A stretch of DNA of 59,125 nt from Stentor coeruleus (Eukaryota; Ciliophora; Heterotrichea; Heterotrichida; Stentoridae): positions 1 through 59,125 of the forward strand of contig MPUH01000379.1 of NCBI GenBank assembly GCA_001970955.1, written 5' to 3'. A program made the translations under genes and the position numbers. The notes below the pieces were generated by a model, which searched no databases, was not told the DNA's origin, and was given only the letters and a program-made list of their open reading frames with translations. Below are positions 1-10,007 of the stretch, in pieces. Numbering within the stretch: the first letter of the stretch is position 1; every line of letters starts with the position of its first letter.

Positions 1-128
1 AGATATTTATATTAATATAAATGGGTAATATCATTTAATGAAGAAATGTATTCAATGATAGCAAGTTTAAAAGCTTATACTGCAGAAAAAAATTGTATTC
101 GAATGATTGGAGTTTATATAATTTTGAG

Positions 129-660
129 TATTCATATTTAGCATGAATCATTAACATTTGACTTTTGCATGCAATTCATCTTCATCAGATATGCTTCCAT
201 CTATATATCTAGTTACTTTTTCCTTTATATACAAAAAATATTATGGGATATTTTTTATTTACGCTTGTCTAACTTTGACCAGTATGCTAAAGTTAAAAAA
301 CGGACTGGAAATCAATAGAGACAGCAATGATATCACACATTCGCTCATATTTGAAAATAATCAGAGAGAGCACCCCAAATGNAGAGCACCCCAAATGTCA
401 GCCAGAATCAACGCGGGGGATGGTTCCTGAGCGAAGTAGGCTTCCAGGGCTGGAAACTACACTGCCAAACAGTAGTATCCATTCACTGCATCAAACCAGA
501 AATCATCCATAATACTTCTAGAACTAAATGTCCAGTTTGCTATGAACACAATAAAAAGTTCAAAGTACTTCAGAGTAAGCTTGCAGTTTATGTATTCATA
601 TTTAGCATGAATTATTAGCATTTAGCTTTTGCATGCAGTTCATCTTCATCAAATATGCTT
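129..660 (+). repeat. Pair of 68-bp diverged direct repeats (129-196, 593-660)
   Basis: Both copies run from TATTCATATTTAGCATGAAT to ATATGCTT with only a few substitutions and no indels. A further shared piece (GTATGYTAAAGTTAAAAA) follows each copy, near 282 and 720. The duplicated unit was therefore probably longer, about 170 bp, and has partly eroded. No terminal inverted repeats or target duplication were seen, so the repeat class is unknown. Confidence 0.7.
367..397. other. Assembly join: 15-bp duplicate around N at 382
   Basis: AGAGCACCCCAAATG occurs at 367-381 and again at 383-397, separated by a single N. This is the smallest of six such joins in the window and is best read as two overlapping contig ends placed side by side. 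Confidence 0.85.
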
Positions 661-902
661 GTCTAATCATCAAAATTCATAATCTGCCAAAAAATCCTGG
701 TAGGTCTGTGACCCTGTTGGTATGTTAAAGTTAAAAATATTATTTAATAATTCGTTAAAACCATACCACTATTATTACCACCTTAAAAAAAGTTTTGAAA
801 TCTTGAAAAATTTTGATAAAAAGTCTGAGCCTCAGGTTCGAATTTTTGCTTGTGAATTTTGATAAGCTTCCATATTTTACGTAATTCTGTTCTGGTTATA
901 AA

Positions 903-3900
903 ATGGAAGATGCAGTGACCAATCAAGGTAAGCAAGATGCTCCAGTTAAGGCTTCTTTTTTAAGTCTTTTTAAATTTGCTGGGCCTCTAGACTATTTTTT
1001 GATGTTCACAGGAACCTTAGGAGCAGTTTGTATGGGGATCTACCAGCCTGTATTTTTCTTGTTTATGGCAAATTTTTTAAATGGGATGGGTGACGAAGCT
1101 ACACATGATGATTTTTACAATAAATCAATTACAGTTACTTATTTTATGATTATATTCGGCTCAGTTTTCATGATATGTGGCTGGATTGCAGTCATGTCTT
1201 GGGTAATTATTGGAGCTCGCCAAGGAAGTCATTTTAGGAAAAAATATTTTAAAGCAATTCTCAATGTCGATTCAGAATATCTAGATAAACGAGCTATAGC
1301 TGAAATACCTACATCAATCACAACTGATACATTGAAAATTGAAAGAGCTGCTGGAGACAAACTAGTCATAATTATTTTCACAGCTTCAATGATTTTATCA
1401 TCTTTTATTATGGGCATCATTATCGGTACACAACTTGCTTTTGTGACTTTATGTTTTGGGCCACTGATTGTTTTTGGGTTGATTTTATTAAACAATGGTA
1501 CAGAACAAAGTGCTAAGGCAGCAGATACTTCCTATAGAAAAGCTGGAGGTATAGCTGAAGAAGCATTACAAGAAATAAAAACTGTAGCAAGCTTAAATGG
1601 ACAAAAGCATGAAACTAGAAAGTATGTTAAATCTCTTCATGAAAGTCAGTCTTCAATGATGATTACTGGGCTTAAGACTGGAACAGGTATAGGACTAGCT
1701 ATGTTGGGATTCTTTATAATGTTGGGATCTTGTTATATGGTGGGGGCAAAATTTATGGATATAAGAATTTATAATTGGGCTGATAATAAACCTTATGATA
1801 TAGGTAAAGTTATAGTGGTTATGTTCATTGGGATTTTAGCGTTTAATAATATGGGAACTATGCTCCCTGGAATTAGGATTATAACTGATGGGCAATTTGC
1901 AGCTGGAAGAATTTTTAAACTTTTGTCTGAAAAATCAAAGCTCACACACGGAACATTAAAGCCTGAAATATTAGGTGCTGTTGTATTTGATGATGTTAGG
2001 TTTAGTTATCCAACAGCAAAAAGTACTCCTGTACTTAAAGGATTGAACTTTTCATTAAACCCTGGGGAAAGATTAGGAATAGTTGGGTCTACAGGCACTG
2101 GAAAAAGCACAGTTGTACAATTGCTTTTAAGGTATTATGAACAAGACTCTGGGCTTATTACTATTGACGGTAATGATATTAAAAGTTTAGATATTAAGTA
2201 TCTTAGAAGTAACATTTCAGTAGTCAGTCAAGAACCCATACTTTTTAATACAACAATATATGAAAACATAAATTATGGTCGAATTTTATCTTCTAAGGAA
2301 GATATTGAAAAAGCAGCTCTGTTATCAGGCGCTATGGACTTTATTAAAAAACTTCCAGATGGCTTTGAAACTAACTGTGGGTCTAAAGGTTCACATCTTT
2401 CAGGAGGTCAAAAACAAAGAATTGCTATTGCTAGAGCTATAGTCCGTAAACCTAAAATCCTTCTTTTAGATGAAGCTACAAGTGCTCTTGATAGAAGAAC
2501 AGAAAAAGAAGTAGTTGATTCTCTAGAGATATCTTTTCCAGATTGTACATGGATAACTATAGCCCAAAACTTACTTACAGTCAAAAAGTCAAACAAAATT
2601 ATCATGATAGAAAAAGGTGAAGTTGTAGAAAAAGGCTCACACAAAAGACTTATGAAGAAAGAAGGCCGATACTATCATCTTTTCAAAATGCAAGAGCTGC
2701 AAATGAGTAATGAAGATCAAGAACAAGTAAATAATAAAATTTCAGACTCTATTGAAAAGGATGAAAATCCTGTTGATGAAGAAGAGCAGAAAAAGCTAAA
2801 AAGTTTGGCTTTCAAGAAAATGATGCTTTTAGGGAAATCAGAAAAATTATGGCTTTTGCTTGGCTGCACTGGATCAATTGTTGTAGGATTTTTCTATCCT
2901 TTAACTGGAATGCTTAGTGGGTTAGAAATTTCAGTATTAGGTAAACCAAACAACCCTGATTTAATGAAAGATAGTATTCGATATGGTTATTTAATTATTA
3001 TTTTTGGAGTGATTGTGTTTTTTGGCATGATGCTTGAAGCTATTAGTTATCCACGAATGGGAGCAAATATTACAAAAAAAATCAGAGAAATGAGTTTTAA
3101 AGCAATGATCAGTTATGAAAGTGCATTTTATGATCAGCCTGAAAACAATTGTAGTGCTCTTTCTGCAAGACTTAGTAATGATTGTGAGAAAGTTAATGGA
3201 CTTGGAGGTAGTCTTTTAGGTATTATCCTTGGGCTTATAAGCTCTTTAGTTGTTGCCCATGCAGCTGCAGCATTTTTTTCATGGCGTATGTCCTTAATTG
3301 TTTTATCAATTGTACCAATAATAATTTTCTCGATTTCTGCTAATTTTATGGCCCAAATGCAAGGTGTTGTTAAATTTAATTATGAAAATCTGACTTCAGT
3401 AGCAGCAGATTCTATAACTCATTACAGAACTACAAAAGCTTTTAATTTAGAAAAAGAAATGCAGAGAAAATATATGGCCCCTGTACGAGCAGAAGCTAAA
3501 GCTACAAATAAAAAAGCTGTTTCTAGTGGTTTTACTTATGGACTTGGCTTTGGATTAATTTTTTATGCTTATGCACTTTTGTTTTGGTATGGAGCTAAAC
3601 TTGTTAGAGATCAAACAAATACATTTGAAGATATGGTCACTGCTATGATTGCAGCAATTGTTGGTTCTGATGCCTTTTTTACTGCTGGAGTGTATGCTCC
3701 TGATATGAAAAATGGTATTGAAGCAGGTAAGAGACTGTTTAAGATATTGGAATATGTTCCTTCAATAAATGTTAATGCAAAAGATGGTATTAAAAAGGAA
3801 ATCGAAGGAAAAATTGAGTTTTCTAATGTTGACTTTTCTTATCCTAACAGAGCTTATCTGGCTTGCAAGAATGTGAGTTTCGAATTAAAACCGGGAATGT

Positions 3901-4523
3901 CTTTGGGAATTATTGGTAGAACAGGATCTGGCAAATCGACAATTATGCAGCTTATACTTAGACAATATGATGTTAAAAATGGGAAAGTTAAGATTGATGG
4001 TGAAAATATTATTAATTACAATATCAAACATTTAAGATCTCAAATTAGTGTTGTATCGCAAGAACCAGTACTTTTCTCAGGATCCATTAAAGAAAATATA
4101 GCATATGGTGTTAAAGCAACTGATGAAGAAATAGAAGATGCTGCAAGAAAGGCACAAGCTTACGAATTTGTTACAAGTCATGAAGATGGATTCAATAGAG
4201 AAGTAGGAATTAAAGGTTGTAGACTTAGCGGAGGACAGAAACAAAGAATAGCAATTGCAAGAGCAATAATAAGAAAACCTAAGATTTTGCTTATGGATGA
4301 AGCTACAAGTGCCCTTGATGCAAATACAGAAAGTGAAGTACTTAAGAATATAAGAGGATTGATGAGTGAAGCAACTTGTGTTACAGTAGCACATAGGCTA
4401 AAAACTATAGACAACTGCGATTACATTATTGTTATGGAAAGCGGAAAGATTATGGAACAAGGAGAAAGAGAAAAGCTTAAGGCTCAAGGTGGATATTACT
4501 CCAATATGGTTGCAGAAACTTAG
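903..4523 (+). CDS. ABCB-type full ABC transporter (paralogue 1, 1,206 aa)
   Basis: Full-length P-glycoprotein/MDR-type exporter with TMD1-NBD1-TMD2-NBD2 order and an acidic linker near residues 603-630. NBD1: Walker A GSTGTGKST at 395-403, Q443, LSGGQ 499-503, Walker B LLLDE ending at E524. The switch histidine is missing: the H-loop reads TIAQNL with Q555. NBD2 looks fully canonical: Walker A GRTGSGKST from 1005, Q1053, LSGGQ 1108-1112, E1133, H1164. From the family, ATP hydrolysis should drive export of hydrophobic or conjugated substrates across the plasma or an organelle membrane; the substrate cannot be told. The ATG sits in TATAAAATGG and the paralogues share the N-terminal APVKASF. 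No intron is needed. It faces away from the other two ABC copies and is closest to the one at 10008-13725. Confidence 0.95.
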   Translation: MEDAVTNQGKQDAPVKASFLSLFKFAGPLDYFLMFTGTLGAVCMGIYQPVFFLFMANFLNGMGDEATHDDFYNKSITVTYFMIIFGSVFMICGWIAVMSWVIIGARQGSHFRKKYFKAILNVDSEYLDKRAIAEIPTSITTDTLKIERAAGDKLVIIIFTASMILSSFIMGIIIGTQLAFVTLCFGPLIVFGLILLNNGTEQSAKAADTSYRKAGGIAEEALQEIKTVASLNGQKHETRKYVKSLHESQSSMMITGLKTGTGIGLAMLGFFIMLGSCYMVGAKFMDIRIYNWADNKPYDIGKVIVVMFIGILAFNNMGTMLPGIRIITDGQFAAGRIFKLLSEKSKLTHGTLKPEILGAVVFDDVRFSYPTAKSTPVLKGLNFSLNPGERLGIVGSTGTGKSTVVQLLLRYYEQDSGLITIDGNDIKSLDIKYLRSNISVVSQEPILFNTTIYENINYGRILSSKEDIEKAALLSGAMDFIKKLPDGFETNCGSKGSHLSGGQKQRIAIARAIVRKPKILLLDEATSALDRRTEKEVVDSLEISFPDCTWITIAQNLLTVKKSNKIIMIEKGEVVEKGSHKRLMKKEGRYYHLFKMQELQMSNEDQEQVNNKISDSIEKDENPVDEEEQKKLKSLAFKKMMLLGKSEKLWLLLGCTGSIVVGFFYPLTGMLSGLEISVLGKPNNPDLMKDSIRYGYLIIIFGVIVFFGMMLEAISYPRMGANITKKIREMSFKAMISYESAFYDQPENNCSALSARLSNDCEKVNGLGGSLLGIILGLISSLVVAHAAAAFFSWRMSLIVLSIVPIIIFSISANFMAQMQGVVKFNYENLTSVAADSITHYRTTKAFNLEKEMQRKYMAPVRAEAKATNKKAVSSGFTYGLGFGLIFYAYALLFWYGAKLVRDQTNTFEDMVTAMIAAIVGSDAFFTAGVYAPDMKNGIEAGKRLFKILEYVPSINVNAKDGIKKEIEGKIEFSNVDFSYPNRAYLACKNVSFELKPGMSLGIIGRTGSGKSTIMQLILRQYDVKNGKVKIDGENIINYNIKHLRSQISVVSQEPVLFSGSIKENIAYGVKATDEEIEDAARKAQAYEFVTSHEDGFNREVGIKGCRLSGGQKQRIAIARAIIRKPKILLMDEATSALDANTESEVLKNIRGLMSEATCVTVAHRLKTIDNCDYIIVMESGKIMEQGEREKLKAQGGYYSNMVAET

Positions 4524-4658
4524 TAAAGTAGATATTTTATAATAGCTTCAGGTTATTATTAAAAATCTCAATATCTTATACATTTTAATATTGTAGGTAT
4601 ATATTCATAAAGATATTTTACTTATAGGAAATGGTTAAGTATTCTTTTGGTATTATAA

Positions 4659-5054
4659 ATGGTAACTAAATTTTTATATCTGTCTTTTGTGACCGCAGTT
4701 TTTAGCAAGCTGTACGATTTGGACACAATAAGCAGCATTTTTATCAGTCCTAATAGTTCTGCAAAAATGCAAATCACTTCAAATCCTACAACTGGATATT
4801 CATGGCGCTTGATTCCTCCAGACTCATTTCCTATTAAATGCCCTAATCCCTCAGGTACCTTTATTGCTGCTAATACATTAGCATTAGGTGCCCCTGGTAA
4901 GCAAATATTTGAACTAATATGCACAACTGAGTGCCATGAAGGTGACACAGAAACTTTAACTTTAATATACTCAAGACCATGGGAAAAAGAGCCAGTTCAA
5001 TTCAAAACTATAACAGTGACAGTCACTTTCGACGCAGATCAGATAAATAATTAA
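4659..5054 (+). CDS. Chagasin-family (I42) cysteine protease inhibitor, secreted
   Basis: 131 residues with a hydrophobic N-terminal stretch (about 1-16) that looks like a signal peptide. All three chagasin loop motifs are present in order: NPTTGYSW (residues about 43-50), a GAPG loop (about 78-81), and RPW (about 107-109). In this family these loops plug the active-site cleft of papain-like (C1) proteases. Inferred role: control of the cell's own digestive or lysosomal cathepsins, or of proteases met in food vacuoles. It lies 135 bp after the ABC gene and 46 bp before eL30 on the same strand. An earlier ATG at 4631 is out of frame and soon stops, so 4659 is the start. Confidence 0.85.
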   Translation: MVTKFLYLSFVTAVFSKLYDLDTISSIFISPNSSAKMQITSNPTTGYSWRLIPPDSFPIKCPNPSGTFIAANTLALGAPGKQIFELICTTECHEGDTETLTLIYSRPWEKEPVQFKTITVTVTFDADQINN

Positions 5055-5100
5055 AACTTCAAGTCAAGTTTATAAGTTTTCCATATTTCCTTAGTAATAA

Positions 5101-5424
5101 ATGGTTAAAAAAGGGAAGAAGTCAGCTGAAGGGATGAATTCCAAGCTAGCCTTAGTTATGAAAAGTGGAAAAGCGGTTTTAGGTTATAAAAGCACGCTGA
5201 AAAGCTTAAGACAAGGCAAAGCCAAGCTAGTTTTCATTGCAAGCAACACACTTCCTCTGAGGAAAAGCGAAATCGAGTATTACTCTATGCTTGGAAAAGT
5301 AGAGGTTCATCATTATACTGGAGATAATAATGAGTTAGGAAGAGCCTGTGGTAAAATGCACGCAGTTTCATCTCTTTCAGTACTTGATGTTGGTGATTCA
5401 GATATTCTTGCAGCAACCGCATAA
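5101..5424 (+). CDS. RPL30: Ribosomal protein eL30 (60S)
   Basis: 107 residues, the usual eL30 length, with no insertion. It matches the eL30/L7Ae-like fold throughout: a [17 protein letters not shown] segment near residues 21-37, the KLVFIASNT strand, [13 protein letters not shown], and the GTACGK-like [20 protein letters not shown] end. It is a structural component of the large ribosomal subunit. Start ATG in AATAAATGG. The 3' flank is G-rich and C-poor on this strand. No intron was found. Confidence 0.95.
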   Translation: MVKKGKKSAEGMNSKLALVMKSGKAVLGYKSTLKSLRQGKAKLVFIASNTLPLRKSEIEYYSMLGKVEVHHYTGDNNELGRACGKMHAVSSLSVLDVGDSDILAATA

Positions 5425-7062
5425 TTTAACTAGTTTTTTGATTATTTTTTAGGTCTAAAGTTTAGATTAGTTGTGAAGCAGGTTTTTTCCATAAGGTTTA
5501 TTTATTTAGCAGAAATTCACATAAAATTTGACTTTAGAAAGATGATGATGATGCTGATTTTAAGGGTGGAGTTTGTATAAGGAAAGGTATGAATGAATTG
5601 TTGAGGATTTTATTGTGTTAAATGATGTTAAGAATTGAAGTTTATTTATTCAAGGAAATAAAATTTGATTAGTTGTTATAGTAACTTTGAAAAATCAGAG
5701 ATTTTTTTGGTTTAGGAGTGTAATTTGTAAATATTTTTATGTAGTTTGTATGGATTTGATTATATAATATAATTTAAAGCATGCTTAAATATACTAAACT
5801 GAAATGCTAGTAATCTAAGCAAATTGAATTAAATTTAAAGTATATTCAATAGTAACTAAGATATAGTTTTCTAAAAAAAGGATAAAAAGTACTTTGCAAG
5901 TTTGAAAAATAGTTTTTTCTTAGACTAAATTGTTGATCTCTAAACTTTTTAAGCATCTTATTTTTATTTAGCCATCATATAAATTATTAAGGCCTTAAAA
6001 TTTTAAAAGCATTTTTCAGTTGATTAATAATCAAGTCTTATATATCAAATTACTTTTTTCTATCATAAAAACTAATTTATATCTTATATATTGAATGAAA
6101 TTAAGTAAAGTAAAATAACTAAATTAGCAGAATTTGTTTTTCTTAATGCATGGCCCCTTCCCTATATTCCTATTAAAAGTCTGTCTTGAAAAACTTTCTG
6201 GCAAACGCTCTTTAATACGTATTCTAGAAAAAGCACATCCCATTTATATAATAATTAACAAATTTTAATTCCTATGAAATACTATATTTCAAGTCCTTTT
6301 AATTGCATCAAGCTTACCAACTTGTATATTCGTAATTTTATTTATAGCAACCCTTTGCAAACTTCCTTTAAGGTCTGTAAATACTGATTCGTAATTTCAG
6401 TAGAAGACTCATTTTTTTAAATATTGAGCCTCAAAAAAAACTCTATGCACAACTTCATAAGTTTCTGGAAGCCTCTCAAAACTCTTACTATAAATAGCAA
6501 TTCCATCATCTAATTAACTCCATTTTAGAGATACTGCAAAATCTCTATTGCTAATTAGTCAATACAAAGTAACTTTACTATGCCAGTCTAAAATTGTCTG
6601 AGAAATCTTTGTTACATCAAAAATCTATATGTTTATGTTCATATTTCGGCTTTTAAGATAATTTAGTTAGTAAAGAAATTTTTTCATATTAAGTCAACTA
6701 TTGATTTTTAGTGATTCTCCGTAGTTTTCTTCAGTACTTTCTCAGCATTTCTTAAGGTTTTCTTGTTTTAGCACATACCTTAACTTTTAAGATAAATCCA
6801 ATATGCTAAAACTTCCGGTACTCGTCTTAGGCAATAAATACATCACTTTTAAGCCATTAGAAATAAAAATCCTCAATATCTCTTCCCCTTTAATTAATCC
6901 TAAGACTTTCCCAATAATTAGCCAAAGCGAAAAATCCATTACCATAGTCAACAAAAATCATAAAACTCTTTATTTTTATCCATATCACTATCTTCGATTT
7001 ATAAAATATATTCTCCATTAATTTCAAAATCATAAACTAGTTTTTTATATATTTTGTAATAC
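5425..7062. other. Intergenic, including a decayed START-domain gene
   Basis: About 5,425-6,120 is AT-rich 3' flank of eL30 with G well above C and no coding signal. From about 6,130 to 6,640 the minus strand carries a START-domain pseudogene (separate entry). Bases 6,640-7,020 on the minus strand read like further eroded coding, with short open pieces broken by stops, possibly upstream parts of the same dead gene. Confidence 0.6.
6130..6640 (-). pseudogene. START (lipid-transfer) domain pseudogene
   Basis: Minus-strand translation gives DWHSKVTLY, then SNRDFAVSLKW, LDDGIAIYSKSFE and YEVVHRVFFEAQYL. Further on, another frame gives DLKGSLQRVAINKI. These match, in order, the START-domain segments usually written SNRDFV..RKW, DDGTY.I..KSV, and DLKGSLPKWLVNKI. 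The pieces are separated by at least four stops and a frame change, and none of the stops lies in a 15-nt GT...AG segment. No intact ORF covers it. A live homologue elsewhere in the genome is likely. Confidence 0.6.
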
Positions 7063-8562
7063 TTAGGGAGAATTTATCATATCAATGAGGTCTTGATCTT
7101 CAGAAACTCCTCCAAAAAATTTTGTAACTAGATTATTAGCTTCTTGATAAATTTTATAATTGTGGTGTTTTTGTAAATTTTCCAAGCTTTCCACACCTCC
7201 ACTTTCTTCAAATATCACAGCATATGGATTGCTTCCTGATTCAGTACTCAACTGCTTACCTGATTCAAGAATCAATTTTATTGCTAAAAATGCAACCTGA
7301 AGAAACTTTGGATCAGAAACTGAAAGGCAAAAAACTATAGCTGAAAGCACACCAACTCTAACTAAATAATTAACTTGTTCATTATTCCCTTTACCTACAG
7401 CATTAACAATAGTCCATAAAGCTTCAAATTGAACTTCTCTTTCTTCTCTAAAAAGCATTCGAATTATTTTTGGAAACACTTCTGCATCAATTAATTTCTG
7501 AATATGATTATAATCTCCAGCTGAAATATTAGATAAAAACCACGCAGCTTCTTTTCTAATTTCCTTTTTAGGAGCATTTAATAAAGGTACTACAGCTTCA
7601 ATTGCTCCACAGTTAACAACTGCACTAGTTTGATCATCACTACCTGCTGATATATGCCCTAATATCAAAACTGAAGGTAAGTAAATATTATATTCTTTAT
7701 GATAAAGAAATGATTTTATCTTAGAAAGCACACCTTTTGTTATTAGCATATTCCCAGATTCTTCACTACATTCAGTAATACTTGATAAAACCCAAAGAGC
7801 ATTTTGTAGTATTTCTTCATCTTCTTTATGAAGCATATCACAAAATACCCACACTGCATCTTTGATTACTATGAAATCAGGAGCCCTTTCTCCTTTACAA
7901 ATATTCCCAAGAGCCCATGTAGCTGATTTAAGTAAAGAATCACTTTTAGACTCGGTAATAACTTTTATAATCCTTGGAACACCATCATATTTGCAGATTA
8001 TCTCGCTATAACTGCTTTTATCACCTGTTATATTACCTAATACCCATAAACCTTGATCTTTTATATTATCAAATGGACTTTCAAGAAGATCAAGGATAAA
8101 TGGTACACCTCCATGTTGGATAATTTTTAATGTGTGTTTTTCTTCACCTGATGCTATATTGCATAAAGCCCATGCAGCTTCGTATTGTAATTGTGGACAG
8201 TCAAATCTTTTGATAAAATTTATGAGTATTGGAATTACTCCTGCATCTACGACCTCTTGTGTTGGAGGAACAAATTCTTTACTTAAGATTCTTCTTATGT
8301 TGCATGCTCCTTTTATATTAGCTTCTTGATTGCTTGAGAATATCATTTCGATACTTTCTGAAAGACTTTCTTGAGATAGAGCTAGATCATTAAAGGCTTC
8401 TGTTACTTTCCTTATAGCAGTAAACCTTTCAAGTCTTGCTTGTTTTCGCAAAGCAATTTCTTTTTTTATTTTGTCCTTTTTCATGTTTTCGAAACCAGCG
8501 CTCATGAAGCTTTGATTGCGCTTTTGAAATCTTTCTTGTATTTTTTTATTTTCCTTTTGCAT
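7063..8562 (-). CDS. Importin alpha (karyopherin alpha)
   Basis: 499 residues, close to the usual 510-550. The N-terminus is basic (residues about 10-47, ending RKQARLERF) and fits a shortened importin-beta-binding domain. Armadillo repeats follow from about residue 70 to 480 and keep the W...N ladder that binds classical NLS peptides: WALCN, WVLGN, WALGN, WVLSS, WFLSN and WTIVN. Role: adaptor that carries NLS cargo with importin beta through nuclear pores. Two of the W/N positions are altered, so the NLS grooves may be partly changed. Single exon with an ATG start. Confidence 0.9.
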   Translation of the reverse strand: MQKENKKIQERFQKRNQSFMSAGFENMKKDKIKKEIALRKQARLERFTAIRKVTEAFNDLALSQESLSESIEMIFSSNQEANIKGACNIRRILSKEFVPPTQEVVDAGVIPILINFIKRFDCPQLQYEAAWALCNIASGEEKHTLKIIQHGGVPFILDLLESPFDNIKDQGLWVLGNITGDKSSYSEIICKYDGVPRIIKVITESKSDSLLKSATWALGNICKGERAPDFIVIKDAVWVFCDMLHKEDEEILQNALWVLSSITECSEESGNMLITKGVLSKIKSFLYHKEYNIYLPSVLILGHISAGSDDQTSAVVNCGAIEAVVPLLNAPKKEIRKEAAWFLSNISAGDYNHIQKLIDAEVFPKIIRMLFREEREVQFEALWTIVNAVGKGNNEQVNYLVRVGVLSAIVFCLSVSDPKFLQVAFLAIKLILESGKQLSTESGSNPYAVIFEESGGVESLENLQKHHNYKIYQEANNLVTKFFGGVSEDQDLIDMINSP

Positions 8563-9515
8563 TTATAATTTATTTAATAAGTTTAATTACATATCCTTGA
8601 TATTTGATAGATATATTCAATAGCAGAGTTAAGGGCATTCTATCAATAATAAATATTTAAAGAATATATTACATGTAATTTATACGATGATTGAAGTTAA
8701 AAAATTGTGAATTTAATGCAGTAAAATGTTAATCATTTTATAAACTTCTAAATATGGGTAGAAAACATAGGATGTTCTCGAAATCCAAAACTTTAAGAAC
8801 CAAGCTAGGCTGTAAAAAAATAATATTCCTAGCGAAAATGAAAAAAAAATAAAATCCAAAGATCAAAATCTTTTTAAAAATATGAAAATAATGAAGAAAA
8901 GCTTAATGAAGCGAATATAATGAAGAAAAACTTAATGAAAGCGAATATAATGAAGAAAAAAATAATGAAATCAAGATGCTGAAGGAAAAATTAATAAAAA
9001 TTTTGATGATGAAAGAAAATCTTCTAATGTGCATAAAAATGTAGCACTAAAAAAAGCTGACCATTATATGAACATAAAAATTATAATAAAATCTTAGAAA
9101 TATAGCAAAATTGCTATATATTTAGAGGATGAAAATAGTAGAATTGTAAATGGGAAAGCTTATTCTGTTACTATCATATTTCTCACCAAACCTAAACTCT
9201 AATAGCGAAACAAAAGTGCTTAAATAGCGTCACTGAGCACAGTAATTTGTAATTTTGCTCCTGAAAAAAAAATTACAAGAGGCTTAATTAAAATTATCAT
9301 TACCAAAGGAAGATTAAATTATTCCCAATTCAAAATGATTAAGCATTTTTAGGTTTAATTTGATATTAAAGCATAAATATATAGAAAAATTAACTTACAT
9401 TAACTAAATTTATGATACCATAAATAAAGTATTTTCTAGAGTTATATTTTCTTAAAATCTAAATGTTCATTCATTCTAACTGAATTTGTTTATAAATTTT
9501 ATATTATATTATTTG
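8563..9515. other. Intergenic with a short imperfect tandem repeat
   Basis: AT-rich. It contains two tandem copies of a 29-30-bp unit (CTTAATGAA(A)GCGAATATAATGAAGAAAAA) at 8902-8930 and 8931-8960, the second one base longer. Around 8,880-9,080 the plus strand reads as lysine- and glutamate-rich fragments with frame changes, as in a dead coiled-coil gene. Nothing can be named. Confidence 0.5.
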
Positions 9516-9926
9516 ATGTTTTACGTCATAATACTATTATTAGCTGTGGCGATAGTTTTTAAAATCAAGAGGAAAAACTTAAGAAAGCCTTTACAACTAA
9601 TTTTTGTTACCCGAAAAGATCTAAATTTCAAGCAAAGGCAAATAATTGATATGAGTTCGACAGGTATAATTCTCTTATATAAAAAAAACCTTTACAGAAG
9701 AAACAATGCGACTTTGCAAAACTGGGAGAGACGTGGATCAATAAAGAGTTTTTATACAACTGAAGATCAGGCTGGGCTTGAAATATGCATTAACATGTGC
9801 CAAAAATTAAAAATCGCCCATGTTATAATCAAATACAAAGATTTGAGCCCTGCTTATATTATTGCTGGACCTATGTCTGAGAAACGTGCAGAAAAACTCA
9901 ACAAAGGTTTACAATTAATGGAATAA
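9516..9926 (+). CDS. Pth2-like membrane-anchored protein, catalytic residues missing
   Basis: 136 residues from the first ATG; the open frame extends 10 codons upstream only with a TTG. Residues 1-16 form a transmembrane anchor followed by KIKRK, as in the membrane-anchored Pth2 (PTRH2/Bit1) of animals. The rest follows the Pth2 fold: LQLIFVTRKDL (strand 1), LQNWERRGSIKSF, a helix to about 98, AHVIIKYKDLSPAYIIAGP, and an ending KLNKGLQLM that parallels DKVTGHLKL. Pth2 enzymes have a GKGK..AQ..HA segment and a D.GRTQIA segment; here they read NFKQRQIIDMSSTG and DLSPAYIIA. Inferred: a pseudoenzyme or a signalling derivative rather than a peptidyl-tRNA hydrolase. Convergent with the ABC gene, 81 bp away. 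Confidence 0.6.
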   Translation: MFYVIILLLAVAIVFKIKRKNLRKPLQLIFVTRKDLNFKQRQIIDMSSTGIILLYKKNLYRRNNATLQNWERRGSIKSFYTTEDQAGLEICINMCQKLKIAHVIIKYKDLSPAYIIAGPMSEKRAEKLNKGLQLME

Positions 9927-10007
9927 TATACCCTTAAATGATTTCCTCTAAACTTTAAATCATATGTTTAATACTTCAAAACTATATAACTAAATTCTAA
10001 TTTTTAG

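Larger units (their letters stand above)
1..902. other. Intergenic, with diverged repeats and an assembly join
   Basis: No convincing gene. The ORFs here are short, several lack an ATG, and the longest crosses an N. The stretch holds a 68-bp direct repeat (129-196 and 593-660) and an assembly join at 382. Bases about 390-500 are clearly richer in GC than the rest. One frame there reads through a CPVC motif without an ATG, so it may be an eroded coding fragment of unknown origin. Confidence 0.6.

Noticed and set aside
158..618. Three overlapping short ORFs
   Set aside because: They lack a proper ATG or cross the N at 382, change frame at the join, and show no conserved pattern apart from a GC-rich patch.
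833..850. GGTTCGAATTT resembles a tRNA B-box
   Set aside because: The upstream sequence has no A-box, no paired stems and very low GC, so no tRNA can be folded.
6803..7021. 72-codon plus-strand ORF
   Set aside because: Low-complexity I-, K- and N-rich reading opposite to likely minus-strand remnants, with no domain and a poor context.
9486..9515. N-terminal extension of the Pth2-like protein
   Set aside because: It would need a TTG start; the first ATG at 9516 already gives a full membrane anchor.
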